From Pristionchus mayeri (Eukaryota; Nematoda; Chromadorea; Rhabditida; Neodiplogasteridae), in NCBI GenBank assembly GCA_036245805.1, contig BTRK01000002.1:31044661-31108660 (forward strand): a stretch of DNA of 64,000 nt. The letters are read 5' to 3'. This document shows positions 21,116-33,462 of the stretch, piece after piece. Numbering within the stretch: position 1 is the stretch's first letter; each line of letters opens with the position of its first letter. A model generated the notes under the pieces. That model was given only the letters and a program-made list of their open reading frames with translations, was not told where the DNA came from and made no database searches. The position numbers and the translations under genes are program-made.

Positions 21116-21608
21116 TCACATTTCTAGAGGCAAAATATCAGTTGCTGCCTCGAGAATGTCGTGGAGTGACTTGTCGACGTCACCTGCTACGTCGTCAACT
21201 GCATCACCGACATCTCGCTTCTGAGTTATTTAGGTTAAAACAAATAAGTCAATGAATTGCCTACGAAACACTATGATCGTGATGTCTAGTGCCCTCGTAT
21301 CGCCTGAGGGTTCACTTTCCATTTATGAAAACCTCAACAAGAAAAGTGAATCAGGGGTGAATACTAGAGTCGGCGATAAAAGGAGAACAAACTTGCTATG
21401 CCTCCACTCCAACGATGAATAAGATCAGCGTACAAGCGATTGCCTCTTGATCTACTCTCACACTCACCAGTCGGGAGAGCATTTCAGACAGGGAAGCTCG
21501 CGTCTGTGACGGGTTTACTGGATGTCCGACAACATTTGTACGGACTCCGGAATATGATTGGGACGGATGAGTGGAAATCAGAAGAACGAATAGGAACAGG
21601 AGCCGCAT
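21116..21608 (-). CDS. Small secreted protein, two exons
   Basis: Exon 1 (21608-21468) starts MRLLFLFVLLISTHPSQSYS, a good signal peptide, and continues to SLSEMLSRL before a GTGAGT donor. Exon 2 (21220-21116) follows an AACTCAG acceptor in phase 0 and encodes KRDVGDAVDDVAGDVDKSLH to a TGA. An in-frame upstream ATG at 21650 would put 14 residues before the signal peptide, so I prefer 21608. The mature protein would be about 60 residues, acidic and helical; the exon junction brings a dibasic KR after SRL, a possible processing site. A TATA-like ATAAATA lies just upstream. Family unknown. Confidence 0.6.
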
Positions 21609-22548
21609 TGTCGTATGTGAGAGAGGGCGGGGTGCTGAATCGGGCCCCATATTTATGCATAAATTATATTAGTCAGTGTCAGAGGCGGAAACAGATTGCT
21701 TTTCCACGGTGGCATTAGGCTAGGAGCGAATTGTATCACATTTCACGGAAGAGTCAGTGGGCGATAATCTGATTTCCCATTTGAAAATGACTGCGCTAAA
21801 AAGGTTGATGGAATGGCTATATAGCATTGCGGATAGAAAGCCATCTAGGAAAAATGTCAATCTGATCATGCCTTCCCGATGGAAACGAAGGCCGATTGGA
21901 TATTGCGAGCCGATATTTTGCGGTTTTTTAGCGGAAATCGTATGTTATCATGGCACATTTAAAAACGTGTAGAAAAAAAACAACTTCACGATACTTCATT
22001 CGCTCTTGTTGATTTTGATATTTTCAAAGTTAATTATGCCGGGTAATTCGGCTGTAGAAAATGTGTTGCCTTTTTCTCCCTAAATTGGTTTGGGAAGGAA
22101 TAGTATTGAAGTTTTTCCAGCATATCTTTCCAGCTTATCAAAAATTATCTTTGATTGTCAAATCCATCGCCTTCATAGATTGATCATGTTTGTTATCGTC
22201 CCATAAACATCAGATCGCTCTTATTGATTGTTCATCTTTGTTTTCGTCCTATAAACATCAGATAATTTCAATAGTTTGGCTATACATTTCGCGCCTGAAA
22301 GCTCGATGTTTACGAGAAGGAATCGTGTCTACCATCTAGCTTATGCTGCTTACTGAGCAATCAATTAACACCCCTGGCAATGCTTCGCTTTGACGTCTCT
22401 ATCAGAATGAGCATGGATGCAAATGTAGCGTCTCAGAACGACCCAACTATCATAAAACAACAACCCACTACTCCTAATCCTTTCATTCTTCCATTGCCAG
22501 TTACTAATTATTTGTCCCGTTTCAAAATCTTTACAAATACTTTTCAGC

Positions 22549-24053
22549 ATGATGACATCGCTTATGGATCTCCCTGTTGAGCTATTGGATGCAATATTCA
22601 GAGAACTGGACCTCAACACGCAACTTGAGTTGAGAAATGTGAGTATCGTTTTGCATATTTAAGTGAGATCATATTCATAAATCAGGTTAGCCAACTGACA
22701 AAACACCTAGTCGCTCTTTCTATTCTCAAAAGCGTCGATAATCAAACAATTTCCAAGTTCACACTGGTGCTTGAGGTTGCCTACTTTTTTTTTACAATAA
22801 ATTATGGGATAATTCAGAGATATGAAATTTTTACGCTCTCTTTTGCATTCGATCGCGCCATCAATCGATTTCCTTCAAAACTCTTTCTTCTCTCTGTCAT
22901 AACTTATCTCCAGATTCCCGGATTCGACTACGACGGACGGGTACATTTGTATTATCGAAACTTCAATCGTTGGTTGATAAAACTAAATAAGTACTACACT
23001 TTACAGATCATGTTCACAACCAAGTGCGCTGATGAGGTTCACGCATTGCTCGAAGATATGTCTCCTTTCGTGTGTGGACTAGACTGCAAATCGGTCGAGT
23101 TTTATCCGCCCACACCACTGACATTCTCACTCATCACTCACTTCTTCGAGAGAAAAACCGTGCCTGAGCTTGCGTTCGTCATCGAGTCTGCTGAATCAAG
23201 GTAATTACTTTTCTCTGACAATATTTATATTAACATTATATATAAACATTATTTATATTCGTTAAGCCTTTCGAGCGCGTATAACATTATAATTATAATT
23301 TTCCAGTTCGAAATTTCCCAGTTTTAGTACATTTCTGCTCCAAGTCATTGATCGTCTGCAACCTGAAGCCATTCAAATGTACATCCGTGAACCTGTTCCT
23401 GGTGCGTTAAATTGTCCACTGATGCCGCATTTTTATTTCCCACCCATGAGGCATGCGTATACCCATATAAATAAGTTTCACTGCCAATAATATTGTTTTT
23501 CTCGGAATTTCAGATTCATTTTTTGTTTGTGGCCCACAACGTCGACGCTATTTCTATCGGTTCTTTTATTCGATACTGGCTAGCCGATCCTCTCTATACA
23601 TCGTCTGAATCCTCTCAATATGTACTTGATGTAAATTTCTCGAAACAAATCAAGAATCTAGCCTGTGATATGCTCGTGAAGCGCTGTTCTTTCCTTGACT
23701 TGTATGATGCATTCGGATACGTTCCGTTGAATATAGCTGGCCAACTATCCGCAGTACGTTTCAATTTACCAAATTTTCACCTACTCAGGTGAGACAATCA
23801 TGTTTTGCTTGTGCGACTTCACTTAAAAATACTCTTGAAGAATATGTAAGAAGTTATTATGGCTGCATTTTAGGTTATTCGCTTGGGTGCCGGCGCCAAA
23901 AAGTTCTACTTCTCTGCGCGAACCATTCAAGGATATGCAAGTTACCTGAGAAACGGTAACAACCACATATTGCAAGTGTCGGAATACATTGGAGGAAATA
24001 TGATTGAAGTTCGCCATCGGGAAATAAAGAGAAATACATATTTCCATTCCTAA
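22549..24053 (+). CDS. F-box protein
   Basis: ATG 22549 lies two bases after a TTTTCAG acceptor, as for a trans-spliced message. Exons: 22549-22638, 22686-22775, 22914-22940 (27 nt), 23007-23200, 23307-23401, 23514-23753 and 23874-24053 (TAA). Residues 5-40 form an F-box (LMDLPVELLDAIFRELDL, then TQLELRNVSQ), which in the known family binds SKP1 and brings a target to an SCF ubiquitin ligase. The C-terminal 250 residues, for example FSLITHFFERKTVPELAF, resemble a nematode F-box-associated substrate module but I cannot assign the type. The exon 5 donor at 23402 leaves phase 1 while exon 6 is open only in phase 0; a weaker donor GTTCCT at 23394 would keep frame. Nematodes have very many such genes. 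Confidence 0.8.
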
Positions 24054-25244
24054 AAGCCACCTATTGTTGTTCATTGACTATTATGATTTATGCATCTACA
24101 ATGACAGTTTGACTAATAATTCGAAAAAATATATAATTCCTTAAACTAAACAAAGTATTTTCTAGCACAGAGCAAAAGCATGTGACTGTTGATGAAGAGC
24201 GGGCTCCCCTGCGAGCTCCATCACCAGTCCGACTAGCAGATTCTGCCAATCCTGGCTAATATGCCAGTCCAACGGGACGTCACGGCGCGCTTGGCTTCCT
24301 TGGAAATATCGTCCGCTCAATCATTCTAGCCCCTCGTGCGCTGATCATCAATACCCTTTTGCTGATTCTGGAGGCGCGAGGAACCAAGGGAACCGTGAGA
24401 TCGTGGAACCAGGCACGCGTGGAACCAATGGATCCGATGGATAGGATGGAGAGGAATGTTGCGTTGGTTTCGAATGAATCCCCAGAGCACCCGGATCTCA
24501 GGACACAACCGGAATCAGCAAGTATATTTTTCTCGTCCACTATTTTACGATGAATTGTGTGTGTGTCTTTCTCTCGGTTTGTACATGCAAAAGAATACAG
24601 TAAAGAGAAGAAGGCAATTCATTGACGATTGATGGCCATTAAAAGAAAAGGGAAGAAGAAAAGAGAAGCGCTGCTCCTAGTTCCGCTGTGCAACGAAGCA
24701 TTCAGAATAGCCAAGATGATGAATACGATTGAGCTCTTGTGCGACTAAGAGGTCATTAATTGTAAAAACCACTTTCAAGACAAAGAAAACCGTATTGGCC
24801 GTAATGCAATTATCATGTAATGATGACATTACTTCAATGATACGATCTACACGATGGAGCTTTGAAGGGATTAATGGTTGTGGACGATGGAGTGAATATT
24901 CTATATGGATGATGACATACTCGTTGTACCGTCGATTTTTCATGAACACAATATTCCTATTTATTATCATTAGGAGTACTGAAAAAAGAATTTGAGAAAC
25001 AATAGTCTTTATTGATAACAAACAAGACAATTATCTTTTGATTCTCTTTTCTGTAGTATGTTTGAATGTCAACAGTTCACCCCGAATAATCGTTAATATC
25101 ACACAGGTTTCATGTACTCAAGCAAACTATCCGAACCCTATTTATCTACCCAGTCCACACAGTGATCTAATGCATTCAAGCAGGCTATCTGAATCCTAAA
25201 TAGCTTCCCATGCCCTTATCATTTTCTGCTTTTCCATCCTCAAT
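24054..25244. other. No supported gene
   Basis: 24170-24550 has a stretch with weak Gly-X-Y-like codon order but with stops, perhaps an old collagen relic. 24600-25240 is AT-rich and shows nothing I can support. Confidence 0.4.
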
Positions 25245-26074
25245 TCAGTGCTTGCAATAAGCCCAACAATCGACGAAATGCTGGAAGACCTCCACGAACT
25301 TCCACTCGGTGGACGAGGCCTTGCGGACGACGGTGGCGTTATTCGCCATGAGATAATGCATCTCACAGGACTGGGCCACAGTCGTCTTGATCACCTACAG
25401 CAATCCGTTTCCTGTCACGATATTAAGTCTACTCATTACCGTGTCAGGGCGGTTCATCAGATCCGTGGAGATAACTCCATCGTCCTTCTGCGAAGGGCCC
25501 TCTTTCACTTCACCACCACCCATTCCGAAGTTGACGAATCCGGCAGACTTGTAGTCTGAAGCGCCTTTTTAATGTCTGAAATGCGAATATGGCTTACCTG
25601 TTCCACAATCGACCTTGATGTACACTTCAGTGGGAAGTGTGCATTAATTCTTCGATGGCATCTCTTCTGCGAGCAGCGCGCACGAAACATGATCAGAATG
25701 GTAGTAGATGGCGAGTGCTTTGCACTGGAAGGAGAGCATATTAGGGAAACTTCAGATCCTTTCCCTTGCACCTTCGCATCCTGAGTGCATGCAGCGTCAC
25801 AGAGACGCTGATACTGGTAGTCCGTGAAGAGAGAAGCTCTCTCTTCACGGACATCACGGCCGGAGAGTAACACTTCGTGCCGTTCGAAATCTCGAAATTG
25901 GTTTTATCAACGTTTTCTGGTGAAAGGTAATTCGGTTCAGCACGCTTGTTTTTGCCGAACGATGGATATAATTGTAATTACCACCTAATGGTATTAAACT
26001 TACATTCCAAGTTGCAAACGGAATAGTGTAATACTCACTCCGAGGAGAGAAGAAAGAAGAAAGAGCTTCTTCAT
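25245..26074 (-). pseudogene. Secreted cysteine-containing protein gene, probably disrupted
   Basis: Exon 1 (26074-26039) encodes a signal peptide MKKLFLLSSLLG with a GTGAGT donor. An exon after 25915 encodes NFEISNGTKCYSPAV and then runs through a near-perfect 33-bp hairpin (25821-25853, GTCCGTGAAGAGAGA and its complement). The 3' part is clear: an exon ending VYIKVDCGT, exon 25555-25440 (DYKSAGFVNFGMGGGEVKEG and on) and last exon 25394-25245 (VIKTTVAQSCEMHYLMANN to WAYCKH, TGA). Junction phases of the last three agree. The middle has in-frame stops (for instance just before TLPTEVYIKV), so the gene looks damaged, perhaps by the hairpin. Family not recognised. Confidence 0.45.
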
Positions 26075-26341
26075 GGTATGAAGGAAGAATGGAGTGAATG
26101 GGATAGGAAGGCAAATGTGGGATGGATTCGTTGCTTAGTTTCGCTTCTCCTTCCCACGCAGGCTATTATTTTAAAATATATGTACGAATGGATTTCATGA
26201 AGCTAGTAGGAGGACATTGCACAGAAATATTTAGCTGTATTCGCTTCGCAAGACTCGAATTTCATTATTGCGCTCCACTCGGATACCGAATTTCCAATTT
26301 TTCAGACAAGGCAAAAATTGATGTAATGTATGAGTGTTTTC

Positions 26342-26851
26342 GGGGGGGGGGGGTGACATTTGCACAACAATTCACCATTAATTTGCGAATGGACTTAGCG
26401 ACGTGGGAGTTGCTTCATTGTAACCAGTATGTGCTGCCCTACATTTGCATATACAAATCTTGTTACCAGGCGAACTTGATTTTCGCTCCATATCTGTGTA
26501 TAGGGGTTCATGGTCCAAAATTGAGAATTTGAGTGAAAAATCATGGCTAGATAAACCCCAAATACCGTGACCAATCGTTATTCACGAGCCTCATTAACTA
26601 CTGTGACCCAGTCATATGGTTATCGATTTGTCACTTTACTTGGGGTTTATCTAGCCATGATTTATCACTCAAATTCTCAATTTTGGACCATGAACCTACA
26701 TAGATATAGAGTGAAACTCAAGTTCGCCTGGTAACAAGATTTGTATATGCAAATGTAGGGTAGCACATACTGGTTACAATGAAGCAACTCCCACGTCGCT
26801 ACGTCCATTCGCAAATTAATAGTGAATTGTTGTGCAATTGTCACCCCCCCC
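26342..26851. mobile_element. 510-bp hAT-type foldback MITE
   Basis: It is bounded by an exact 8-bp duplication GTGTTTTC (26334-26341 and 26852-26859), the target size of hAT elements. The ends are G-runs followed by TGACATTTGC (left) and the complement (right), and most of the element is an inverted repeat around 26600. The same family occurs at 40959-41485. Frames inside are arm artefacts. Confidence 0.88.
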
Positions 26852-27045
26852 GTGTTTTCCACCTCCCTCTCCAAGATATTTCAGGGTAATTCAGGGTAAT
26901 GGATCCTTGTTCTCTTTATTTTGCCGATATTTTATTCTCCAACTATTTGCAAATGCTCTTTTTGGATGCTGACATTTATTTATCAAGCTCAAGCAATTAA
27001 TACAAACGGTATGATTCCAACTGGTATATTTCGTTAATTAATTAA

Positions 27046-27513
27046 AGGGATCCGGAAATCGAAAAACAAGTTTGTCTTAATTTGCGAGGCTTCGTCCCCT
27101 CATATTAATGGAATGTTTCAAAATAATTTAAAAAAATTGTTTAAACGAGAAAATGGGCAAAGCCGGAGAATGGTATTTATTGGGGAGAGTGAATTAGGAA
27201 ACATGGGACAATTACTGTATTAGAGCGAATTTGGAAAAAATACGGTATTTTTCCCAATTGATTTTTGCCTATGCCAGGCCATGCCAAGGTCCTTCGGTTT
27301 AATTGGGATATTTCTTTATATTGTTTTGCTTTTTTTTTTAGTAATTTACGTTGTATTCCCTTTTCGGTGTTCTGATTTGTATTGGTGAACGCAGGATTAA
27401 ACATATTACGGCTAATAACGGTGTTAAACCAGTTACTTTATGTCATTGCATGTCCTCATTTTCGTTCTCATTCCGTGTTTATTGCTTCAAGTTGCTATCA
27501 GTTTAGTTAGTTT
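27046..27513 (+). mobile_element. Left end and leader of a Kolobok-like THAP element, copy 1
   Basis: TTAA at 27042-27045 is followed by AGGGATCCGGAAATC. The same TTAA-AGGGATCCGG end lies at 62487-62500. The distance to the THAP start codon is 468 bp here and 460 bp there, and the intervening AT-rich leader aligns loosely throughout. I read this as the transposon end plus promoter/5' UTR. No matching right end was found within 2 kb after the gene. Confidence 0.65.
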
Positions 27514-30500
27514 ATGGCGACATATACGTGCATCGCCTGTCCACTGCGCTCGAGCGATACTCGCGTCATTCCGTCCACTCCCGAGCTGAGAAGGGAATGG
27601 CTTCTCCGCTTCAACCTCATCCACGACGAGTTCTTAGCATTGGAGGAGAAAGTTGCGAGCGTTCAAGCACAAGGCAAGCGGGCTAGACTCTGTCACAACC
27701 ACTTTAAGGACTCGATCGACAAGAAAAACTCGTTGCCTGATGATGTGAGTTGACCTTACTTGCGTTATTGTCATTGTTGCCTGTGGGTTGTACTGAGCAA
27801 TGCTGTAAAGATTTTCAATTGTATCATCAAGTATTTGTCGATTGCCTTACTCCGCTAGTTTGTTTAGCATCGGGAAGGGAGAAGGGGGGAAGGTCCACAA
27901 CGTCTTCAGAGGGTGGACCAAGATCAAGACCAGGCAAGGACGTATTTCTATATTTCCGATATCCGCTATAATTATGCAATAGTATGCCCTGGAGAGGTAA
28001 TACAATACAGGCCCAGAGGAGGCAATAGTACATGCAAACATGTCCATTTTAACACGAATAGTATACACCACTTTTCCCCCTAAATCGTGTGTTTAGCATC
28101 GTGAGCAGACAGAAAGCCCTCCTCGTCTTCAGAGAGCAGATCACGACGAGGTTCAAGAGTCGAATTCTTTATTTCCGAAAGACTAGAATTATATCATAGT
28201 ACGCTCTGGGAGGCAAGCAGAGAAAATATAGGCCCGTTGGGGCGAGGATACATCTAAACGGATATTTACTATTACAGTTCGAGCCCTTAGTGCACGAGCC
28301 AATCGATATGGTAGATGACATAGCCGATTCAATGTCCGACCTGCCGTTCCACATGCCGGCTCCACAACACACTAGGTCTCAAGTACGTACAACAATATAT
28401 TTATTCAAAGAATCTCGAAATTCAAAAACAATAGAGAAAAAAACAGAAAGAAAAATCAATTAGAGAAACGACGAAAGCCTCCTTACTAATTGCTATTAGC
28501 TTTATTCAAATGAAATCCATAAACGAAACAATAATTGAAATGCACTAGTATCATTTATTGCTAGGACAATAACGAGAAAATAATACTTCATATATTGGCA
28601 TATCAATTTAGTCCTACGTCCAATCTCAACAAACGATGCTATCCGAAGTGACGTCAGAAACTGGTGTCCTATGTGACCCACCCACCACTAAACTACGCAC
28701 CGACTACGTTCTAGTCAAGATGGACTGCCTCCTATCCCTCTTCTCTCGCTGCCACGAGTGTGGCATGAAGGAGATAAAGGACGACTCCTTCAAGTCGCAC
28801 ACCGTAGGATCAGCTCTGTGCCTGGAATGGTTTTGTAACGTGTGTGAAAGGATAGTCAAGTGGTCTTCTCAACCGGTGATCGAAGGCTACTTCGAAGGAA
28901 ACATTAAGTTGACAACAGCAGTGCACACCACTGCAGTTTCACTCCCGGTTAGTCTATATAAATCTATTGGAAAGTAGAACTACTTAGTATGAACGATCGC
29001 AATGTGCAATAACCCAGGAACGGCATTCAGAGAATACTAGAGGCTGGAAAAGCAATGCGGCTCGCCCTTCCTTGCTACCGAACCATGCGAAAAGAATTGA
29101 AAGAGATAGTTATGCCCGCCGTGGGTGTAGTATTCGCACGACGCATGGCACAAGCAGAAGCGACTGTGAGAGGAGCCAACCCAGTTAGTCGTTATTCCTC
29201 ACACTATGAAAATTATAATCTTTCTAATCATTGTGGGCACTCTCACTCTTGTCTCACCTGATCCAGCTTCCTGCTCTTCTCATCCAGGCAGCTTGCGCCG
29301 CCCACCCTCAATGTCCCAATAAGGGGATACCAAATCTACCCAACAACCCCTGGTTTCCCCCACCTTTGGAACTCCTCCAACTTCGATCTTGACTTTTTAA
29401 GGAGATTCCGCGACGCCCGACACTGAAATGTATAGAGGCATTATGTATACTTCAAATTTATTTGAGAGACACGGTAGAAAGAACAGATTCCAAAGGAGTG
29501 GCCGGGTGGATTCTGAGGCAGAGATTTATGGTATCTGGGGTTACTGTACTATCGATTAGGTACGGTATCTCGACTTTCTAAAAATAAAGTTAATTCGTGA
29601 TTGCCGGGGTTACGGTAGGTTGGGGGAGGTCACGGTAGAGATGTATGGTATCTGGGGTTACTGTACTATCGGTTAGGTACGGTATCTCGACTTTCTAAAA
29701 ATAAAGTTAATTCGTGATTGCCGGGGTTACGGTAGGTTGGGGGAGGTTACGGTAGAGATGTATGGTATCTGGGGTTACTGTACTATCGATTAGGTACGGT
29801 ATCTCGACTTTCTAAAAATAAAGTTAATTCGTGATTGCCGGGGTTACGGTAGGTTGGGGGAGGTTACGGTAGAGATGTATGGTATCTGGGGTTACTGTAC
29901 TATCGATTAGGTACGGTATCTCGACTTTCTAAAAATAAAGTTAATTCGTGATTGCCGGGGTTACGGTAGGTTGGGGGAGGTTACGGTAGAGATGTATGGT
30001 ATCTGGGGTTACTGTACTATCGATTAGGTACGGTACTTAGTCTTGGCCTACCATGACTTACCTATCGAATTTACCATGACTCATGTTTACTCTGTGGGGA
30101 ACAATGCAAAATTGAACCGACCTATTTTACTCCCGAAGAGTCCTTCTTCCTCTGCTTCCGTCATCCCCCCGATAGTCTCCTGAAATCAGTTAGACATATC
30201 GTTTTGCCAACACATCCTTCTCTTCTTATTGGCAAATAAATCTAATTTGAGAGATTAAATTTTAGTACGGTATGGCATTCTCCTCAGTATCACAACTTGT
30301 AAACGTTTCAGGCAGGAGTCGGAGTGGCAGTCGATGGAAGGTATTCGCACATGGGTCATACTGCTCCCAATGGGACTGTGCCATTCATCGACATCCACAC
30401 CAACATCATATTCAATGTGAAGAACATGCATAAAGACATGCGGGGGATCGGTAGCGTTAGTTGATGTGAGTAATGTGCACACTCATTTATTACAGAAGGC

Positions 30501-33126
30501 ATTAGTGGTCGCATGGAGAAGGAAGGAGTGCGGATCGGACTCTTGGAACTGCAGGCAATACAGTTCACGGTTAGCTATCCACACTATCCACCGCATTACC
30601 CTACTAGTTTCTATTGGAACTCGAGATAACTATGCAAGAAATGGCTATCGCCGATCGGATCGGAGTTATGATATAGCAATCTAAATGTAGTCATTTACTG
30701 AGGAGCCATTCCTAACTGTAACGTGACTCATTCTTTAGATCACTTCGCTCGTATCTGACAACGATGGAAAGATAAAGAAGATGATGGAAGATCATCCTCG
30801 ATTCTCTCAAATTGTCCACCATTGTGACTTTTGGCACCTGGTAAAAGGACTCAACAAGGTGTTACGAGAGGTATTCGGTTTACATTATATCACAAAATAC
30901 TAAGCAGAATTAATATCGAACGGTGCATTGAATGCATTCAGTTAGCGAAGAGGAAAGAATGTCCTAACCTCGAATACTGGCGGCGCAAGATCGTGGACCA
31001 CTGCTATGCAATGCATGAAAAGTTCCCGGATGACAGAAACACTGGGCTGGAATACATGAAGAGTGCCCTCGCGCACGTCTGCGACAGACATACTCATTTC
31101 GAGAAGGTAGTTAGTATACACATTGGTACATGCGTTTATTCAGGGTAGAAAAGAGATAGCTGTTCAGATTCCATTCCTGAAAGGAATCTCTGGATGTCTC
31201 CATCATGATCTGTCCGAAGAGTCGAAGAGTCACAAGATTGACAGGAAGAGCAATGAATTCGCACTTCTCAAGCATGCTCTTCTCAAGCCGTCCTTCACCA
31301 AGAGCTTCCTCCGAGCAGCTCCAAAAATGAATACCTCACCTTGCGAGAACTTCAACAGCGTTCTCAATCTGTACGCATCAAAGACCATTGCAAGGTTAGT
31401 GAATAAACACATCCAACCAATATATTAGTCATAAGTTTTTTCCAATTTTGGAGGTGCAATTCAAAGTCACCTAAAAAGCGCTCTTAAAATCCTATCAGTA
31501 CAGATCCGTAGGATAAGGTAGGGGTATAGTTCACACTTATAATCATATGTTCGAATTGTGCCGTGCGTTCTATGAACACTAGGCCCTCTCAAGAGGCCTG
31601 GACTAAAGTGCGCTAAAGAGAGCATCCATGCATTAATAATATGTAAATATCAAAATGATAATCAACTAGAACCAAAGACCAGAATATGCGAAACATTTAA
31701 AAGTAAAGATTGGAAAAAACTTATGACTCAACCTGATAGAACCTCATTGAAACTTCAAATCTCCCGCTACCAATTTATCCATTTAGCTCGCAAGTGGCAT
31801 ACGACGAGAAGGTGAAACTTGCCGTGATGCACCATAACACACTTGCGATGGCGGAGGTTGTCGGTGTGCGAACAGAGAAGTCATCCTACCAGACAAATGC
31901 GAAGGGGAGAGAGGCAAAATGTGTGAAGAGGAAGAAGGACGAAGTGCCCCATGAGTGGAGGGATGAAGTTAGTGCATTGAACAGTTAGTAGGAATGGACA
32001 TCAAATCAATCAATAATGACATAGCGAAGCCCCAGAAAACTAAATTATTATTTTACCAGGTGTGGAGTGAGGTGGAGGGAGTCATCCGGAAGATCAGAGA
32101 GAAGGCATTCATGGAGAAGGTCGGAATCCCGGACTCGAATCGATACATGGCATCATCGAGCAGGATGAAGAATCGGACGTAGATGTCGAGGGGGAGGAGA
32201 GCGAAGTATCCATCGAGTATGGAGTGGGATACGAAGAGGATATCGATTTCGACGCCAATCCAACTGCTCTCTCCGAGGACGATGCAGAGCATGAAGACGG
32301 AGTGGAGATGGGCGAGTCCCGAGGAGAAGAAGAGACGGTGGAGGAGGGACTTGGAGGAGTGGAAGAGGAGTCGGTGCCTTCCTCTGGATCAGACTGGAGT
32401 GAGGGAGAGGAGAAGGTGGGGATAGTTGTGGGGAGTGGACGAGGAAGAGGAAGAGGACGAGGACTTGGGCGAGGCCGCGGCAGGGTGGGAGGAGCATCCA
32501 GTGGGAAGGCACGAGAGGCAGTTGGACTGGAGACTTCGGAGAAGGTCGGAATCCCGGACTCGAATCGATACATGGCAGCGATCATCGAGCAGGATGAAGA
32601 ATCGGACGTAGATGTCGAGGGGGAGGAGAGCGAAGTATCCATCGAGTATGGAGTGGGATACGAAGAGGATATCGATTTCGACGCCAATCCAACTGCTCTC
32701 TCCGAGGACGATGCAGAGCATGAAGACGGAGTGGAGATGGGCGAGTCCCGAGGAGAAGAAGAGACGGTGGAGGAGGGACTTGGAGGAGTGGAAGAGGAGT
32801 CGGTGCCTTCCTCTGGATCAGACTGGAGTGAGGGAGAGGAGAAGGTGGGGATAGTTGTGGGGAGTGGACGAGGAAGAGGAAGAGGACGAGGACTTGGGCG
32901 AGGCCGCGGCAGGGTGGGAGGAGCATCCAGTGGGAAGGGACGAGAGGCAGTTGGACTGGAGACTTCGGAAGAAGAAGATGAAGAGGATCCTCGTGAGAAG
33001 CAGGAAAGGAAGAGGAAGGCGAAGAGAGGGCAGGAGGATGGAGGGGATGGAGAAGATGAGGGATCCGATGGCGGCGACACGACCTACGAACCACCCAAGA
33101 GAGGACGAGTGAAGAGAGAAGCATAG
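27514..33126 (+). CDS. THAP-domain Kolobok-type transposase gene, multi-exon, C-terminus frameshifted
   Basis: Exons: 27514-27744, 28097-28150, 28278-28382, 28612-28947, 29031-29183, 30312-30450, 30496-30569, 30739-30858, 30942-31106, 31144-31394, 31787-31967 and 32060 onward, all frame-consistent. Residues 1-77 form a THAP-like zinc finger (C6, C9, C60, H63 then F64), a DNA-binding domain. Next come paired cysteines CHECG and CNVC with IVKWSSQP. The core then has VAVDGRYSHMGHTAPNGT, SLVSDNDGKIKKMM, HHCDFWHLVKGLNK and MNTSPCENFNSVLNLYA, matching in order the blocks I know from Kolobok transposases; D in VDGR, D in SDND and E in PCEN are candidate catalytic residues (inference). The tail is acidic and GR-rich. 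A 4-bp deletion after NRYMA at 32152 shifts the frame to a stop at 32182, while the tail frame stays open to 33126. It could be a transposon or a host gene derived from one. Confidence 0.75.
27868..28150 (+). repeat. Local duplication of exon 2 and its flank
   Basis: 27868-27933 (HREGRR, then PQRLQR) and 28097-28150 (HREQTE, then PPRLQR) are diverged copies of the same exon. The DNA after each also matches (TTTCCGA and the CCCTGG-like blocks), a unit of about 230 bp. The first copy would use a GC donor (GCAAGG). The paralogue at 63333-63386 has only one. Confidence 0.7.
29522..30033. repeat. 117-bp minisatellite, about 4.3 units, in an intron
   Basis: TGGTATCTGGGGTTACTGTA recurs at 29529, 29646, 29763, 29880 and 29997, an exact 117-bp period. 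Units are nearly identical (one GGTT/GATT and one TCA/TTA change). They lie in the intron between the fifth and sixth exons of the THAP/Kolobok-like gene. Confidence 0.95.
32114..32967 (+). repeat. 425/429-bp tandem duplication in the C-terminal tail
   Basis: The unit starting GAGAAGGTCGGAATCCCGGA at 32114 recurs at 32539 with almost no change. The second unit has four extra bases (GCGA at about 32579-32582), so the offset is 425 bp before and 429 bp after that point. Both encode the same acidic then RGRGRG-rich segment. The copies are young or an assembly artefact. Confidence 0.92.
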
Positions 33127-33462
33127 AGGGGACAGAGGGTAGGGTTAGGATCATGCATAGGCCAGTTAATATTGTTAGAAAGAGCTCAATTTAATTGTTT
33201 TTTTCCCGGAGACTATCACTTGTTACATCACTTACTTCGTTCACTCTGCATTGTCGCCCGAGTTGGTGTAGAGTAGTTGACCTTAATTAGACTGAACGTT
33301 TTTTTAGGAACACATTAATGGATAAAAACATACAAAACATTGCGAATCTCTATCACATTATCACTATTATCACATTATCTATCACAGAATATCGCAAAAA
33401 GAAGATGGCAATATTGAGACCTGAGAACAACCTGAGAGTTAATGATTACCGTAATCTCTCAC

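Noticed and set aside
24359..24553. Possible collagen gene
   Set aside because: Gly-X-Y periodicity is weak, interrupted by stops and not supported by splice sites; at most an old relic.
29522..30033. CRISPR-like array
   Set aside because: The repeats are contiguous 117-bp units without unique spacers, in a eukaryotic intron.
32109..33080. Long minus-strand Ser/Pro-rich frame
   Set aside because: It is the antisense shadow of the acidic/GR tail of the plus-strand gene and doubles with the tandem duplication; there is no start context or splice structure.
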